DNA of 32,786 nucleotides from an uncultured Anaerolineae bacterium (GTDB taxonomy: Bacteria; Chloroflexota; Anaerolineae; JACIWP01), in contig CALIBQ010000023.1 of NCBI GenBank assembly GCA_938049385.1, positions 1 through 32,786 of the forward strand, read 5' to 3'. Under the pieces are notes generated by a model that did not search any database, was not told where the DNA came from, and was given only the letters and a program-made list of their open reading frames with translations. Shown piece by piece: positions 8,764 through 15,129 of this stretch. Position numbers and translations under genes: made by a program. Positions within the stretch are counted from its first letter, which is position 1, and the number at the start of each line of letters is the position of its first letter.

Positions 8764-9387
8764 TCAACCTCCCGTGCGGAAAGGCGCCGGGCCGGCAAAC
8801 CCTGTTCCCCTCTGCACTGCCAGCTCCCTCAGCCGGCGCTGAAACTCCTCCAGCCGGCTCTTCGCCCATTCTGCCCAGTGCACCGGCGTATAGCCCGACA
8901 CATTAATAGTCCCCACCGCGCTGCGAGAGCGTTCCAGGGCGGCACAGCCGGCCGCCCCCAACAGCAGTAGCTCCAGGTCCTCCGCCGGCATGCTCGTCGT
9001 TTTGGCCCCGGACAGCCCGGCGATGCCGTGTGCCGCCCAGTACGTCAGGCGAAGCTGTTGGCCGGCCTGCGGTGCCGCCTGCGTCAGGATGGTCAGGGCC
9101 GGCCCGATGCACTCAAACGGGCACCACTGCGCCGGCCAGGCGTCCTCTTCATAAGGGAACCAGACCCGCTCCACGCCCAGCAGTCCCTCCAGCGCGCAGA
9201 GGTCCACCTGCCGGCCGTCTTCCTCCAGCGTCAGCACAACCTCCTGCCGCATGGGGAGCCAGAGATTGTACTCCCTCAGCGCCTTCTCCAAGGCCCGGTC
9301 CAGCTCATCCTCCGTCCAGGTGCTTCCTTCGACATCGCCTAGGTCCAGCGCTAGGAGCGCACGCAGTGTGCTGATATCTACGCTCAT
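8764..9387 (-). CDS. Probable phage head-tail connector (neck) protein
   Basis: A 207-residue protein beginning MSVDISTLRALLALDLGD, followed by WTEDELDRALEKALREYN. This pattern of a short N-terminal helix, acidic loop and W-[ST]-x-D/E-x-L helix is common in phage gp6-like connector or adaptor proteins encoded just after the capsid gene. The C-terminal part has a helix ending WAKSRLEEFQRRLRELAVQRG. The start overlaps the stop of the preceding small gene (ATGA). Its position between the capsid gene and a tail-like gene supports a neck role, closing the portal. The family match is by pattern and position only. Confidence 0.6.
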   Translation of the reverse strand: MSVDISTLRALLALDLGDVEGSTWTEDELDRALEKALREYNLWLPMRQEVVLTLEEDGRQVDLCALEGLLGVERVWFPYEEDAWPAQWCPFECIGPALTILTQAAPQAGQQLRLTYWAAHGIAGLSGAKTTSMPAEDLELLLLGAAGCAALERSRSAVGTINVSGYTPVHWAEWAKSRLEEFQRRLRELAVQRGTGFAGPAPFRTGG

Positions 9388-9563
9388 CGCCGGCGCTCCT
9401 TTCGCTCCGGCGGGCGCTGGGACGCGGCCGCCGGCGGGGATGCCGGCTCCTCCAGCCGCTCCTCCAGCGCCGTCACCCGCTCCACCAGTGCCCAGACCGT
9501 ATGCTCCAGTATCTGCACCCGCGCCCGCAGGGCAATCACCTCGCTGGTTCCTTTCCCCACCAC
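9384..9563 (-). CDS. Small coiled-coil protein of the phage-like cluster
   Basis: A 59-residue protein with a GTG start. The start is chosen because GGAGGT lies six bases upstream of the GTG at 9563, whereas the longer open frame to 9638 has no such site. Residues about 9-40 (EVIALRARVQILEHTVWALVERVTALEERLEE, described here in two parts: EVIALRARVQILEHTV and WALVERVTALEERLEE) show heptad-spaced Leu, Val and Ile typical of a short coiled coil. The tail is Pro/Ala- and Arg/Lys-rich. It sits between the capsid and connector genes and overlaps the latter by 4 bp. It could be a trimeric head-decoration or scaffold-like peptide, but I do not recognise it. Confidence 0.6.
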   Translation of the reverse strand: MVGKGTSEVIALRARVQILEHTVWALVERVTALEERLEEPASPPAAASQRPPERKERRR

Positions 9564-9641
9564 TGCCGCACCTCCTTCAAAGGTTTGCTGGGCGCCCGGG
9601 CCAAATGCGCCTTCCAGGCGCCCAGCGTCCCGGCACACTCA

Positions 9642-11093
9642 TCAAGCAACGTTGTTCTTGTGCAGGCCGCGATAGTCCGCCACCCCGACGCACAGGAACC
9701 AGCGCACCTTGATGCGCATCTCGTCGTTGGTGAACATAGACCCCATTACCTCGCTGTCAGCCACAAAGATTTCCGGCTCCTGCCCAAGGAGGTCCCGCAC
9801 GTCTTTATCGTTGTAAAACTCGTGCACCTCGCTGTCAGCCACAAAGATTTCCGGCTCCTGCCGGCCGAACAGCCAGCCCATCACGATGCCCTCCACCTGT
9901 GCCGGGGAGGCCACCGCCGCCCAGTTATTGGTATCGTTCCAGGGCGGCACGACGATGACCTCGAAGCCCTGGTACCAGGGGTTGATATCGTTATCGCCGG
10001 AACCGGGGATGTGCGTGCTGTTGCGGATGGTGATGGCGGTGGAGCGCAGGCTGGTCGGCACCAGGAGGAACGCCGGCGGCGCCGCCAGCTTGCGCCCGGA
10101 GCCAGGCTCCGTCTGGTTCATCATCGCCAGCGCCGCGTTGTCGAACTCTTCCAGCGACAGCGCGGCAGTGCGCAGGTTGCCGTGATGGGCGGCGTCAAAG
10201 AGATTGTACCCATCGGCCATGAGCGGCCCCAGGCCGGCGTTGGCGGTGAACACCTCGCTCACCATATCCGAGACCGTATTGTACGCCGCCGACCCCAGAA
10301 GCGTCGGGATGGCCCGCACCGCGTCCATGTCATCCGCCATGATCATCTCCAGCGTGATGCCGATGTAGTTGCCCTTTTTGGCGATGCCGGCGGTCTCCTT
10401 CACGTCATCCCAGCTCACCTCGGTATAGGCCGCGCCCTCATTCACCGTGCTCAGGGACGAGAAGCCGTGCACGCGGATCATCTTCATGTCCTGGAAGCGG
10501 TCCAGGTCGCGGTTCACCACGATGGACTGCCACCACTTCTCGCGGCGGTTGTAGGCCTGGAGCATCACCTTGTTCAGGCCGTCAGCCACCAGACCAGTCA
10601 TGGTGGCGGTCGTGGCGTTGGCCAGCAGGGATCGCTCGGGGAAAAGCCGGCCGCGAAACTCATGGTCGCCGGTCAGGGTGATGTACAGCTCGCGGATACC
10701 GCTCAGCCGAGGGATATCCCAGTAGCGCTCCGGGATGGGCAGGCCCAGCGCCCGCTCCCACGCCAGGCGCACCCGGTCCAGCTCATCCAGCATGCCGCTG
10801 ACGCCGGCGCGAGCCGCCGGCCGCGTCTCCCCCAGCCCCTTCACCACGCCGGCCTCCAGCAGTTCGGCCCAGGTAACGCGCTGGGCGGCAATGGCCTGCC
10901 CCAGCTCCTGCGGGTGAAACAGCCGGCCGGCGAAGCGCTGGCGCACGGCGCGCTCCATCGCCTCCGGCAGGCCGGCATCCCGCAGGGCCGCGTTCAGCGC
11001 ATGCTCACATTGAAGCAGGGCAAGCGCATAGGTCGGTGCCGGCTCCGGCGCGCCGGCGGCACCATTCGATAACATCTGTTCGTTCGTGGTCAT
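9642..11093 (-). CDS. Alternative internal start: stand-alone major capsid protein
   Basis: Within the protease-capsid frame the ATG at 11093 (protein start MTTNEQMLSNGAAGA) is preceded by AGAGGAGGA at 11101-11109, as good a ribosome site as any in the cluster. Translation from here gives a 483-residue product without the protease domain. Overlapping in-frame starts of this kind are known in phage head genes (lambda C/Nu3 produces a nested scaffold). Here the nested product would be the capsid protein itself, which would solve the stoichiometry problem of few proteases and many capsid subunits. This is a proposal from the sequence, not a separate gene in another frame. Confidence 0.5.
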   Translation of the reverse strand: MTTNEQMLSNGAAGAPEPAPTYALALLQCEHALNAALRDAGLPEAMERAVRQRFAGRLFHPQELGQAIAAQRVTWAELLEAGVVKGLGETRPAARAGVSGMLDELDRVRLAWERALGLPIPERYWDIPRLSGIRELYITLTGDHEFRGRLFPERSLLANATTATMTGLVADGLNKVMLQAYNRREKWWQSIVVNRDLDRFQDMKMIRVHGFSSLSTVNEGAAYTEVSWDDVKETAGIAKKGNYIGITLEMIMADDMDAVRAIPTLLGSAAYNTVSDMVSEVFTANAGLGPLMADGYNLFDAAHHGNLRTAALSLEEFDNAALAMMNQTEPGSGRKLAAPPAFLLVPTSLRSTAITIRNSTHIPGSGDNDINPWYQGFEVIVVPPWNDTNNWAAVASPAQVEGIVMGWLFGRQEPEIFVADSEVHEFYNDKDVRDLLGQEPEIFVADSEVMGSMFTNDEMRIKVRWFLCVGVADYRGLHKNNVA

Positions 11094-11684
11094 CCGACTT
11101 TCCTCCTCTGTCATTGATTGAAAAACGGCTGTTCCGCCCGAAGCATTGAGCACCCGCAGGAAGGTCCCGCCGGCGGCGGGGTCAAACATCACGTCCAGGG
11201 AATGCACCTGCTGGATGCGCCGCACCAGCCCGCCGGCGTCCCGCAGTACCAGCAGGTCCGCGCTCAGCCCGATGCGCGGCACCGCCCGGCCGGCCTCCCG
11301 GTCTGCCAGCCACTGGCGCGCTAGCTCCGCCACCAGCGGCCCCTTCGGGCCGGCCAGACGCAGGCGCGCCCGCACCCCATCCTCATACCATGCCTCCTCG
11401 ACCACGCCGGCCAGGTCGCTCAGGGTTCGGCCGCCGGCACGCGTGGCGTCCAGCGCGTCGGGATGGTCCAGGAACACCGCCGCGCCACGCCACAGGCCGG
11501 CCCCCACGCTGGCTTCCAGCACCTCCGCCGGATAACGCAGGCCGTTGGCCTCGCCGGCGCGCATAGCCAGCACCTCCAGCCGTGCCATATCCTTGGCGGC
11601 ATCCGCCCCGCCGGCCGGCATCCATTCCCCCAGCCGCGCCCGGGCCAGCTCCAGCCGGCCGGCTTCCGTTTGCTCCACTTCCAT
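9642..11684 (-). CDS. Prohead protease-major capsid protein fusion
   Basis: A single 680-residue frame. Residues 1-185 look like a phage prohead protease of the assemblin-like serine type: AVFLDHPD supplies His74 and RIGLSADL supplies Ser141, with conserved LAGVVEEAWYEDG in between. From about residue 200 the protein looks like a Mu-type major head subunit: WWQSIVVNRDLDRFQDMKMI, GITLEMIMADDMDAV and the end RIKVRWFLCVGVADYRGLHK. The start chosen at 11684 has GGAGGG eight bases upstream; a GTG at 11705 is less likely. An internal ATG at 11093 also has a strong ribosome site, so capsid protein may also be made alone. The C-terminus contains an exact 37-bp duplication. Confidence 0.8.
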   Translation of the reverse strand: MEVEQTEAGRLELARARLGEWMPAGGADAAKDMARLEVLAMRAGEANGLRYPAEVLEASVGAGLWRGAAVFLDHPDALDATRAGGRTLSDLAGVVEEAWYEDGVRARLRLAGPKGPLVAELARQWLADREAGRAVPRIGLSADLLVLRDAGGLVRRIQQVHSLDVMFDPAAGGTFLRVLNASGGTAVFQSMTEEESRMTTNEQMLSNGAAGAPEPAPTYALALLQCEHALNAALRDAGLPEAMERAVRQRFAGRLFHPQELGQAIAAQRVTWAELLEAGVVKGLGETRPAARAGVSGMLDELDRVRLAWERALGLPIPERYWDIPRLSGIRELYITLTGDHEFRGRLFPERSLLANATTATMTGLVADGLNKVMLQAYNRREKWWQSIVVNRDLDRFQDMKMIRVHGFSSLSTVNEGAAYTEVSWDDVKETAGIAKKGNYIGITLEMIMADDMDAVRAIPTLLGSAAYNTVSDMVSEVFTANAGLGPLMADGYNLFDAAHHGNLRTAALSLEEFDNAALAMMNQTEPGSGRKLAAPPAFLLVPTSLRSTAITIRNSTHIPGSGDNDINPWYQGFEVIVVPPWNDTNNWAAVASPAQVEGIVMGWLFGRQEPEIFVADSEVHEFYNDKDVRDLLGQEPEIFVADSEVMGSMFTNDEMRIKVRWFLCVGVADYRGLHKNNVA
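9748..9862. repeat. Exact 37-bp direct repeat inside the capsid gene
   Basis: The same 37 bases occur at 9748-9784 and 9826-9862, 78 bp apart start to start, so the frame is kept. The protein reads QEPEIFVADSEV twice, with VHEFYNDKDVRDLLG between. Absence of any base difference suggests a recent duplication or slippage, or an assembly artefact. Confidence 0.9.
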
Positions 11685-11734
11685 GCCTTCACCCTCCTTT
11701 CCCACACCGAAATTGTTCCCGTCCGCACGAAAAC

Positions 11735-11763
11735 TTGCCAGCCATCCCTGGATGTGATATAAT
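11735..11763 (+). promoter_or_regulatory. Plus-strand promoter ahead of the small zinc-ligand gene
   Basis: TTGCCA (11735-11740) and a perfect TATAAT (11758-11763) are 17 bp apart on the plus strand. Transcription would begin near 11770, about 100 nt ahead of the ATG at 11870. The promoter lies just upstream of, and divergent from, the protease-capsid start, so its transcript runs antisense to any read-through between portal and capsid genes. Confidence 0.75.
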
Positions 11764-11869
11764 CACACTGGAAATGAATCCCCTTGCGCAGGATATGGTC
11801 TCCTGCCGGCGCTCAATGGCGAGCCTCTCTGTACACGCGTGAAAGCCCATATCTCCCTGGAGGTGGACC

Positions 11870-12097
11870 ATGGCGCAACAACTGCATCTGGGGACCCTGC
11901 TCGCCGCATCAACTACCCAGCCCTCCGAGCGACCGACGTTTCTGCTCCATCGCGTCAAGTGTCCGAAATGCGGGCAGTCGGTCTGGTTCACCCTGCGCTC
12001 CGACTGTTCGCCGGAGGAAGTGGATGCGGCCCGACGATGGGAGGCCCAACGATTGCTACGCGAGCCGTGTGAGCGGCATGCCAGCCGCAGTCGGTAG
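11870..12097 (+). CDS. Small cysteine-rich (zinc-ribbon-like) protein, only plus-strand gene
   Basis: A 75-residue protein with KCPKCGQSVWF (Cys31, Cys34), Cys46, and EPCERH (Cys67, His70), enough ligands for one zinc site. A helical DAARRWEAQRLL segment lies between. The start has GGAGGT five bases upstream and a strong promoter at 11735-11763, so it is a real transcription unit although it lies on the strand opposite to every other gene here. It occupies the gap between the portal and protease-capsid genes. I do not recognise the family. A Com-like regulatory zinc finger (known from phage Mu, where Com controls translation of mom) is one possibility; a DNA- or RNA-binding regulator of the head genes is inference. 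Confidence 0.65.
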   Translation: MAQQLHLGTLLAASTTQPSERPTFLLHRVKCPKCGQSVWFTLRSDCSPEEVDAARRWEAQRLLREPCERHASRSR

Positions 12098-12135
12098 ACC
12101 TTCCTGACAGGCTATCCCCTTCCTTTCCCCAAGTG

Positions 12136-13458
12136 TTACGCGTCCGTACGAACGGCATCACCGGAAGCAGTTTGTAAGAGCGAGTCAATATCTTCCTCAC
12201 TGATGAGTTCGCCGGCGGCCTTAAAGGCCAGTCGTATGGCACGGCGCGCGTCCACCCAGCCCAGCTCCCGCATACGGGCCAGCGCTTCCACCATCTGCCG
12301 CGCCGCCCGGCTCAGCGACTCGTTATCATCGCGCACGATCTCCGGCGCGGATACCTTCAGTTCCAACCGCTCGTAAAACCGCGCCCTGCCAATCGCCGCC
12401 GCCCGCTGATAGGCGACCTCGACGAGGCGCTCCACCATGCGGCATACTTCCATCTGCCGCCGGCGGTAATGGCGGAAGGTCGGGTCCCCCATCTCCGCCG
12501 CCGTGGCACGGGTCGCCGATTCCCCCTCGCTGAGGAAGTGCAGGGGCACGCCGGCGCCGGCCGCCACCAGCAGGCGCATCGCCTTGCCGTCCGCCTGCGC
12601 GTCCTGCGCACCAATATGCGGCTGAACCGCCTCCCAGCGCTCCCCCTCGTTGCTGATAATGACCGAGCCAGGAGTCGGCGGCCGGCTGTACTCGGCGCGC
12701 TTCTGCGCGATGGCCGCCGGCGTCGCCCCGCGCAGGGTTACCTGCCAGACGAACGAGGACTTCAGCCGGTTTACCCGCACGCGGTCCTCCAGCCAGGCTG
12801 TATAATGCTCCAGCCATGGCAGGATGGGCGTCAAATCCCCCTCGCCGCGCAAGGCCCCGGGCGGCCGGTTGATGGTTACATGCAGCATGACCTGCGGAGC
12901 CTGCGGGTCCGCTGTCTCCGCCGCCGGCCACCAGCGTCCCCCGTCCAGAAGATGGGCGCTGGTCATCTCGTGATAGCGCAGTTCCCGCTCCAGGTCGTCG
13001 GGGTCGGTCTCGATCCCGTCAATCCGGCAGGCCGGCACCAGCCGGACATAGGACATGCCGTCGGCCGGATTGCGGCTCAGCACGATGAACAGCTCGCCGG
13101 CGCGCGTCAGTTCGTCCACCCAGCCGTACAGCCGGCTGTCCATACGGTTCTGCGGGTGCGTCCAGAAGCGCCTCGCCCACTCGTCCACCTCCGGGATGCC
13201 GGAGGAAATGCTCAGGCCGTCCCCCAGCACATAATCTGTGGTCAGGCCCACGATGCGCCGCGCCAGGGGATGGTCCCGCCAAGCCTTCAGCGCCGCCTCC
13301 AAACCGTCCTGCCGCTGGTGCCAGGCCGGCTCGATCGGCGCCGCCGGCGCGTTCACCACCCGCCACCAGGCATCATCCACCACCTTCACCGCCTCCTGTA
13401 CCCGCGCCTCGATCAGCCCGCCGAACAGCCGCTCCGCCATCCTCGCCTTCCAGTTCAT
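12136..13458 (-). CDS. Phage portal protein
   Basis: A 440-residue protein that fits the phage portal type: an N-terminal region with VDDAWWRVVNAP, then HPLARRIVGLTTDYVLGDGLSI, a GELFIVLSRNPADG strand, and a region DRVRVNRLKSSFVWQVTLRG followed by SVIISNEGERWEAVQP and GVPLHFLSEGESATRATAAEMGDP, typical of portals from siphovirus and myovirus heads. Portals form the dodecameric ring through which the terminase pumps DNA. The start at 13458 is fixed by a near-perfect AGGAGGAG five to six bases upstream; the frame is open to 13560 but that would overlap the terminase. It lies 20 bp behind the terminase gene. The C-terminus (EEDIDSLLQT) is acidic. Confidence 0.85.
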   Translation of the reverse strand: MNWKARMAERLFGGLIEARVQEAVKVVDDAWWRVVNAPAAPIEPAWHQRQDGLEAALKAWRDHPLARRIVGLTTDYVLGDGLSISSGIPEVDEWARRFWTHPQNRMDSRLYGWVDELTRAGELFIVLSRNPADGMSYVRLVPACRIDGIETDPDDLERELRYHEMTSAHLLDGGRWWPAAETADPQAPQVMLHVTINRPPGALRGEGDLTPILPWLEHYTAWLEDRVRVNRLKSSFVWQVTLRGATPAAIAQKRAEYSRPPTPGSVIISNEGERWEAVQPHIGAQDAQADGKAMRLLVAAGAGVPLHFLSEGESATRATAAEMGDPTFRHYRRRQMEVCRMVERLVEVAYQRAAAIGRARFYERLELKVSAPEIVRDDNESLSRAARQMVEALARMRELGWVDARRAIRLAFKAAGELISEEDIDSLLQTASGDAVRTDA

Positions 13459-13478
13459 ATTCTCCTCCTGATGCGTTA

Positions 13479-14930
13479 CTACCCTTGACCCAATATATCG
13501 GGCGCTTCGATGAGCGTCGAAGCCGGCGCCGGCCCGGCCAGGCAGGCCGCACGCACGCACAGGGCCAGCGACATCACATAGTCGTCATGCCCCTCCTCCG
13601 CCGGCACGAAAAAGCGCATCTGCTGTCCCGGCAGGGCCTCGCGCCGGCAGGCCCGGCACTGCGCCCAAAACTCCCGGTATTCTGGTGAGCCATCGTCGGC
13701 ATACATCTGCACGCGGCCGGCGCCCACCGCCGCCAGCAGTCCATAACCCAGCCGGCTCTTCGCCCCCTGCGAGAAGACGAACGGCTCCACCCGCTCTGCC
13801 CCCAGCGCGGCGCTGAGGAACGATGCTGCGCCGGCGCCGATGCCCGTCGCATCCACGACCAAACGCTGTACCTGCCGCTCCCGCGCAAGCTCCGCTGTCT
13901 GCACGCCCAGCGCGGTCAAATCCTCCCCCCGCCAAACAACATGCTCGATAATGAACAGCCGCGGCAGGGAAACGCCGGCCATTTCATAGGGTACCACCAC
14001 CGCCACCGTCAGCACGCTGGCATCATGTTCGCCGGCCCCACTCCCACCCACGTCCAGGCCCGCTACCACACTAGTGCCCTCCGCCGGCGGCTGGCGGCGG
14101 GGATGCGTGCCGGTCATCCGCTCCAGCAGGGCCGGGGAGAAGAGCCGGCCGGCGCCGGTCAGCGGCCGCAGGGCATACTGCGTCATGAACAGGGGATGCT
14201 CCTCACCCAGCCGCTGGCGCTCCCCTTCTACGAAGCGCCGGTACGACTCGTCCATACCAGCCAGGACACGCCAGCCGCTCTCAAAATGCCGGCGCAGGCT
14301 GTCCCGGCGCTCCGCCTCTAGGTTGTGCAGTTTCTGCCGCCAGAGCATGTCATCCTCGCTCCACGCCGTCCCGTACAGCACCGTAGTGGCGTTGGTGGTG
14401 GAAGCCATAGGTCGGAAATCGCGCTGATACTTCTCAAAATCGAAATCCTGGGCCTCGTCCACTTCCAGCAGGAGGCTGGCTGTCGCGCCCACTACATTGG
14501 CGCCGGCATCGCCGCTGAGAAACACGGCGCGCGCCTTCCCCAAGCGAATCATGTACCCCCGCTCCCCCTTCCAGCGGCCGGCGTTCAGCGGGTTATCCAG
14601 CAGGGACTCCAACCGCGTCTTGCTCACCAGAAGCTGAGGCTGAAAGGTCGGCGCGGTCTTGACGATCGTCCCGCCGGCCCGCTGAAACAGGTTCAGCAGG
14701 TACGCCTCCAGGTGGGCAGACAATTCGTTCTTGCCCATCTGCCGGGCGAACATCACCGTGAAGGTGAGCCCCTGACGCTGGAGCACGGAGCGGACGATGG
14801 CCTGAAGCGGCTCAACTTGATAGGGGCGCAGGGGCCGGCGCAGGATATGCCGGCTGAACGCCGCCGGGTCCCGCAGTACCTGTGCCAGGATATCGCTGGC
14901 ATTTCGTTTGCTCCGCCCGCCTGCCATCAT
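13479..14930 (-). CDS. Phage terminase large subunit (packaging ATPase and nuclease)
   Basis: A 483-residue motor protein. The N-terminal ATPase has a terminase-type Walker A (FARQMGKNE, residues 61-69), a Walker B with catalytic carboxylate (LLLEVDEAQD, residues 153-162) and a coupling motif (TTVLYGTAWSEDD). The C-terminal RNase H-like nuclease shows GLDVGGSG...DASVLTVA, LVVDATGIGAG and GHDDYVMSLALC, which supply its metal-binding acidic residues. All key motifs look intact, so the enzyme is probably functional. ATG at 14930 is taken as start; an in-frame TTG at 14945 is possible. It is the first gene of the cluster, behind a promoter with a LexA-like dyad. No small terminase subunit is recognisable nearby. 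Confidence 0.9.
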   Translation of the reverse strand: MMAGGRSKRNASDILAQVLRDPAAFSRHILRRPLRPYQVEPLQAIVRSVLQRQGLTFTVMFARQMGKNELSAHLEAYLLNLFQRAGGTIVKTAPTFQPQLLVSKTRLESLLDNPLNAGRWKGERGYMIRLGKARAVFLSGDAGANVVGATASLLLEVDEAQDFDFEKYQRDFRPMASTTNATTVLYGTAWSEDDMLWRQKLHNLEAERRDSLRRHFESGWRVLAGMDESYRRFVEGERQRLGEEHPLFMTQYALRPLTGAGRLFSPALLERMTGTHPRRQPPAEGTSVVAGLDVGGSGAGEHDASVLTVAVVVPYEMAGVSLPRLFIIEHVVWRGEDLTALGVQTAELARERQVQRLVVDATGIGAGAASFLSAALGAERVEPFVFSQGAKSRLGYGLLAAVGAGRVQMYADDGSPEYREFWAQCRACRREALPGQQMRFFVPAEEGHDDYVMSLALCVRAACLAGPAPASTLIEAPDILGQG

Positions 14931-15012
14931 GCCCGCCCCCAACAAAAAACCGCGCCGGTGCCAGGCCTCCTGCGGCCTGCGCCCGCGCGGAATTCGCTCA
15001 GGGCATCTGATT

Positions 15013-15026
15013 AGAACATCAGTTCT
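15013..15026. promoter_or_regulatory. LexA-like operator dyad at the terminase promoter
   Basis: The palindrome AGAAC-ATCA-GTTCT contains GAAC-N4-GTTC, the core of the Gram-positive type SOS box. It lies just downstream of the predicted -10 box (15038-15043) on the minus strand, covering about +5 to +18, where bound repressor would block transcription. A second overlapping dyad (CTGAT-N6-ATCAG) is present. Whether LexA of this lineage uses this motif is not known to me. Confidence 0.5.
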
Positions 15027-15037
15027 ATTCTGGGGAA

Positions 15038-15066
15038 AGGATAACGGAAAGATGGGGAGCTGTCAA
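15038..15066 (-). promoter_or_regulatory. Promoter of the phage-like cluster
   Basis: On the minus strand a perfect TTGACA (15061-15066) and TATCCT (15038-15043) are 17 bp apart. Transcription would start near 15031, about 100 nt ahead of the terminase ATG. It lies in the short gap after the terminator of the acetyltransferase operon, so the cluster appears to be an independent transcription unit. Confidence 0.7.
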
Positions 15067-15083
15067 TTCCCAAAACGTCCTAC

Positions 15084-15117
15084 AAAAAACGCCTCCCACG
15101 GGATTTCCGTGGGAGGC
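15084..15117 (-). terminator. Intrinsic terminator after the acetyltransferase gene
   Basis: On the minus strand a perfect 11-bp stem (GCCTCCCACGG with CCGTGGGAGGC, loop of five) is followed at once by a run of six T after a single G. It begins 13 bp after the acetyltransferase stop and closes the methyltransferase-acetyltransferase unit. Confidence 0.92.
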
Positions 15118-15129
15118 ACCGGGCGGAAG

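Noticed and set aside
9501-11072. Long plus-strand open frame opposite the capsid gene (523 codons)
   Set aside because: Composition is typical of a complementary-strand shadow (His-, Arg-, Gln-rich), with no supporting start signal.
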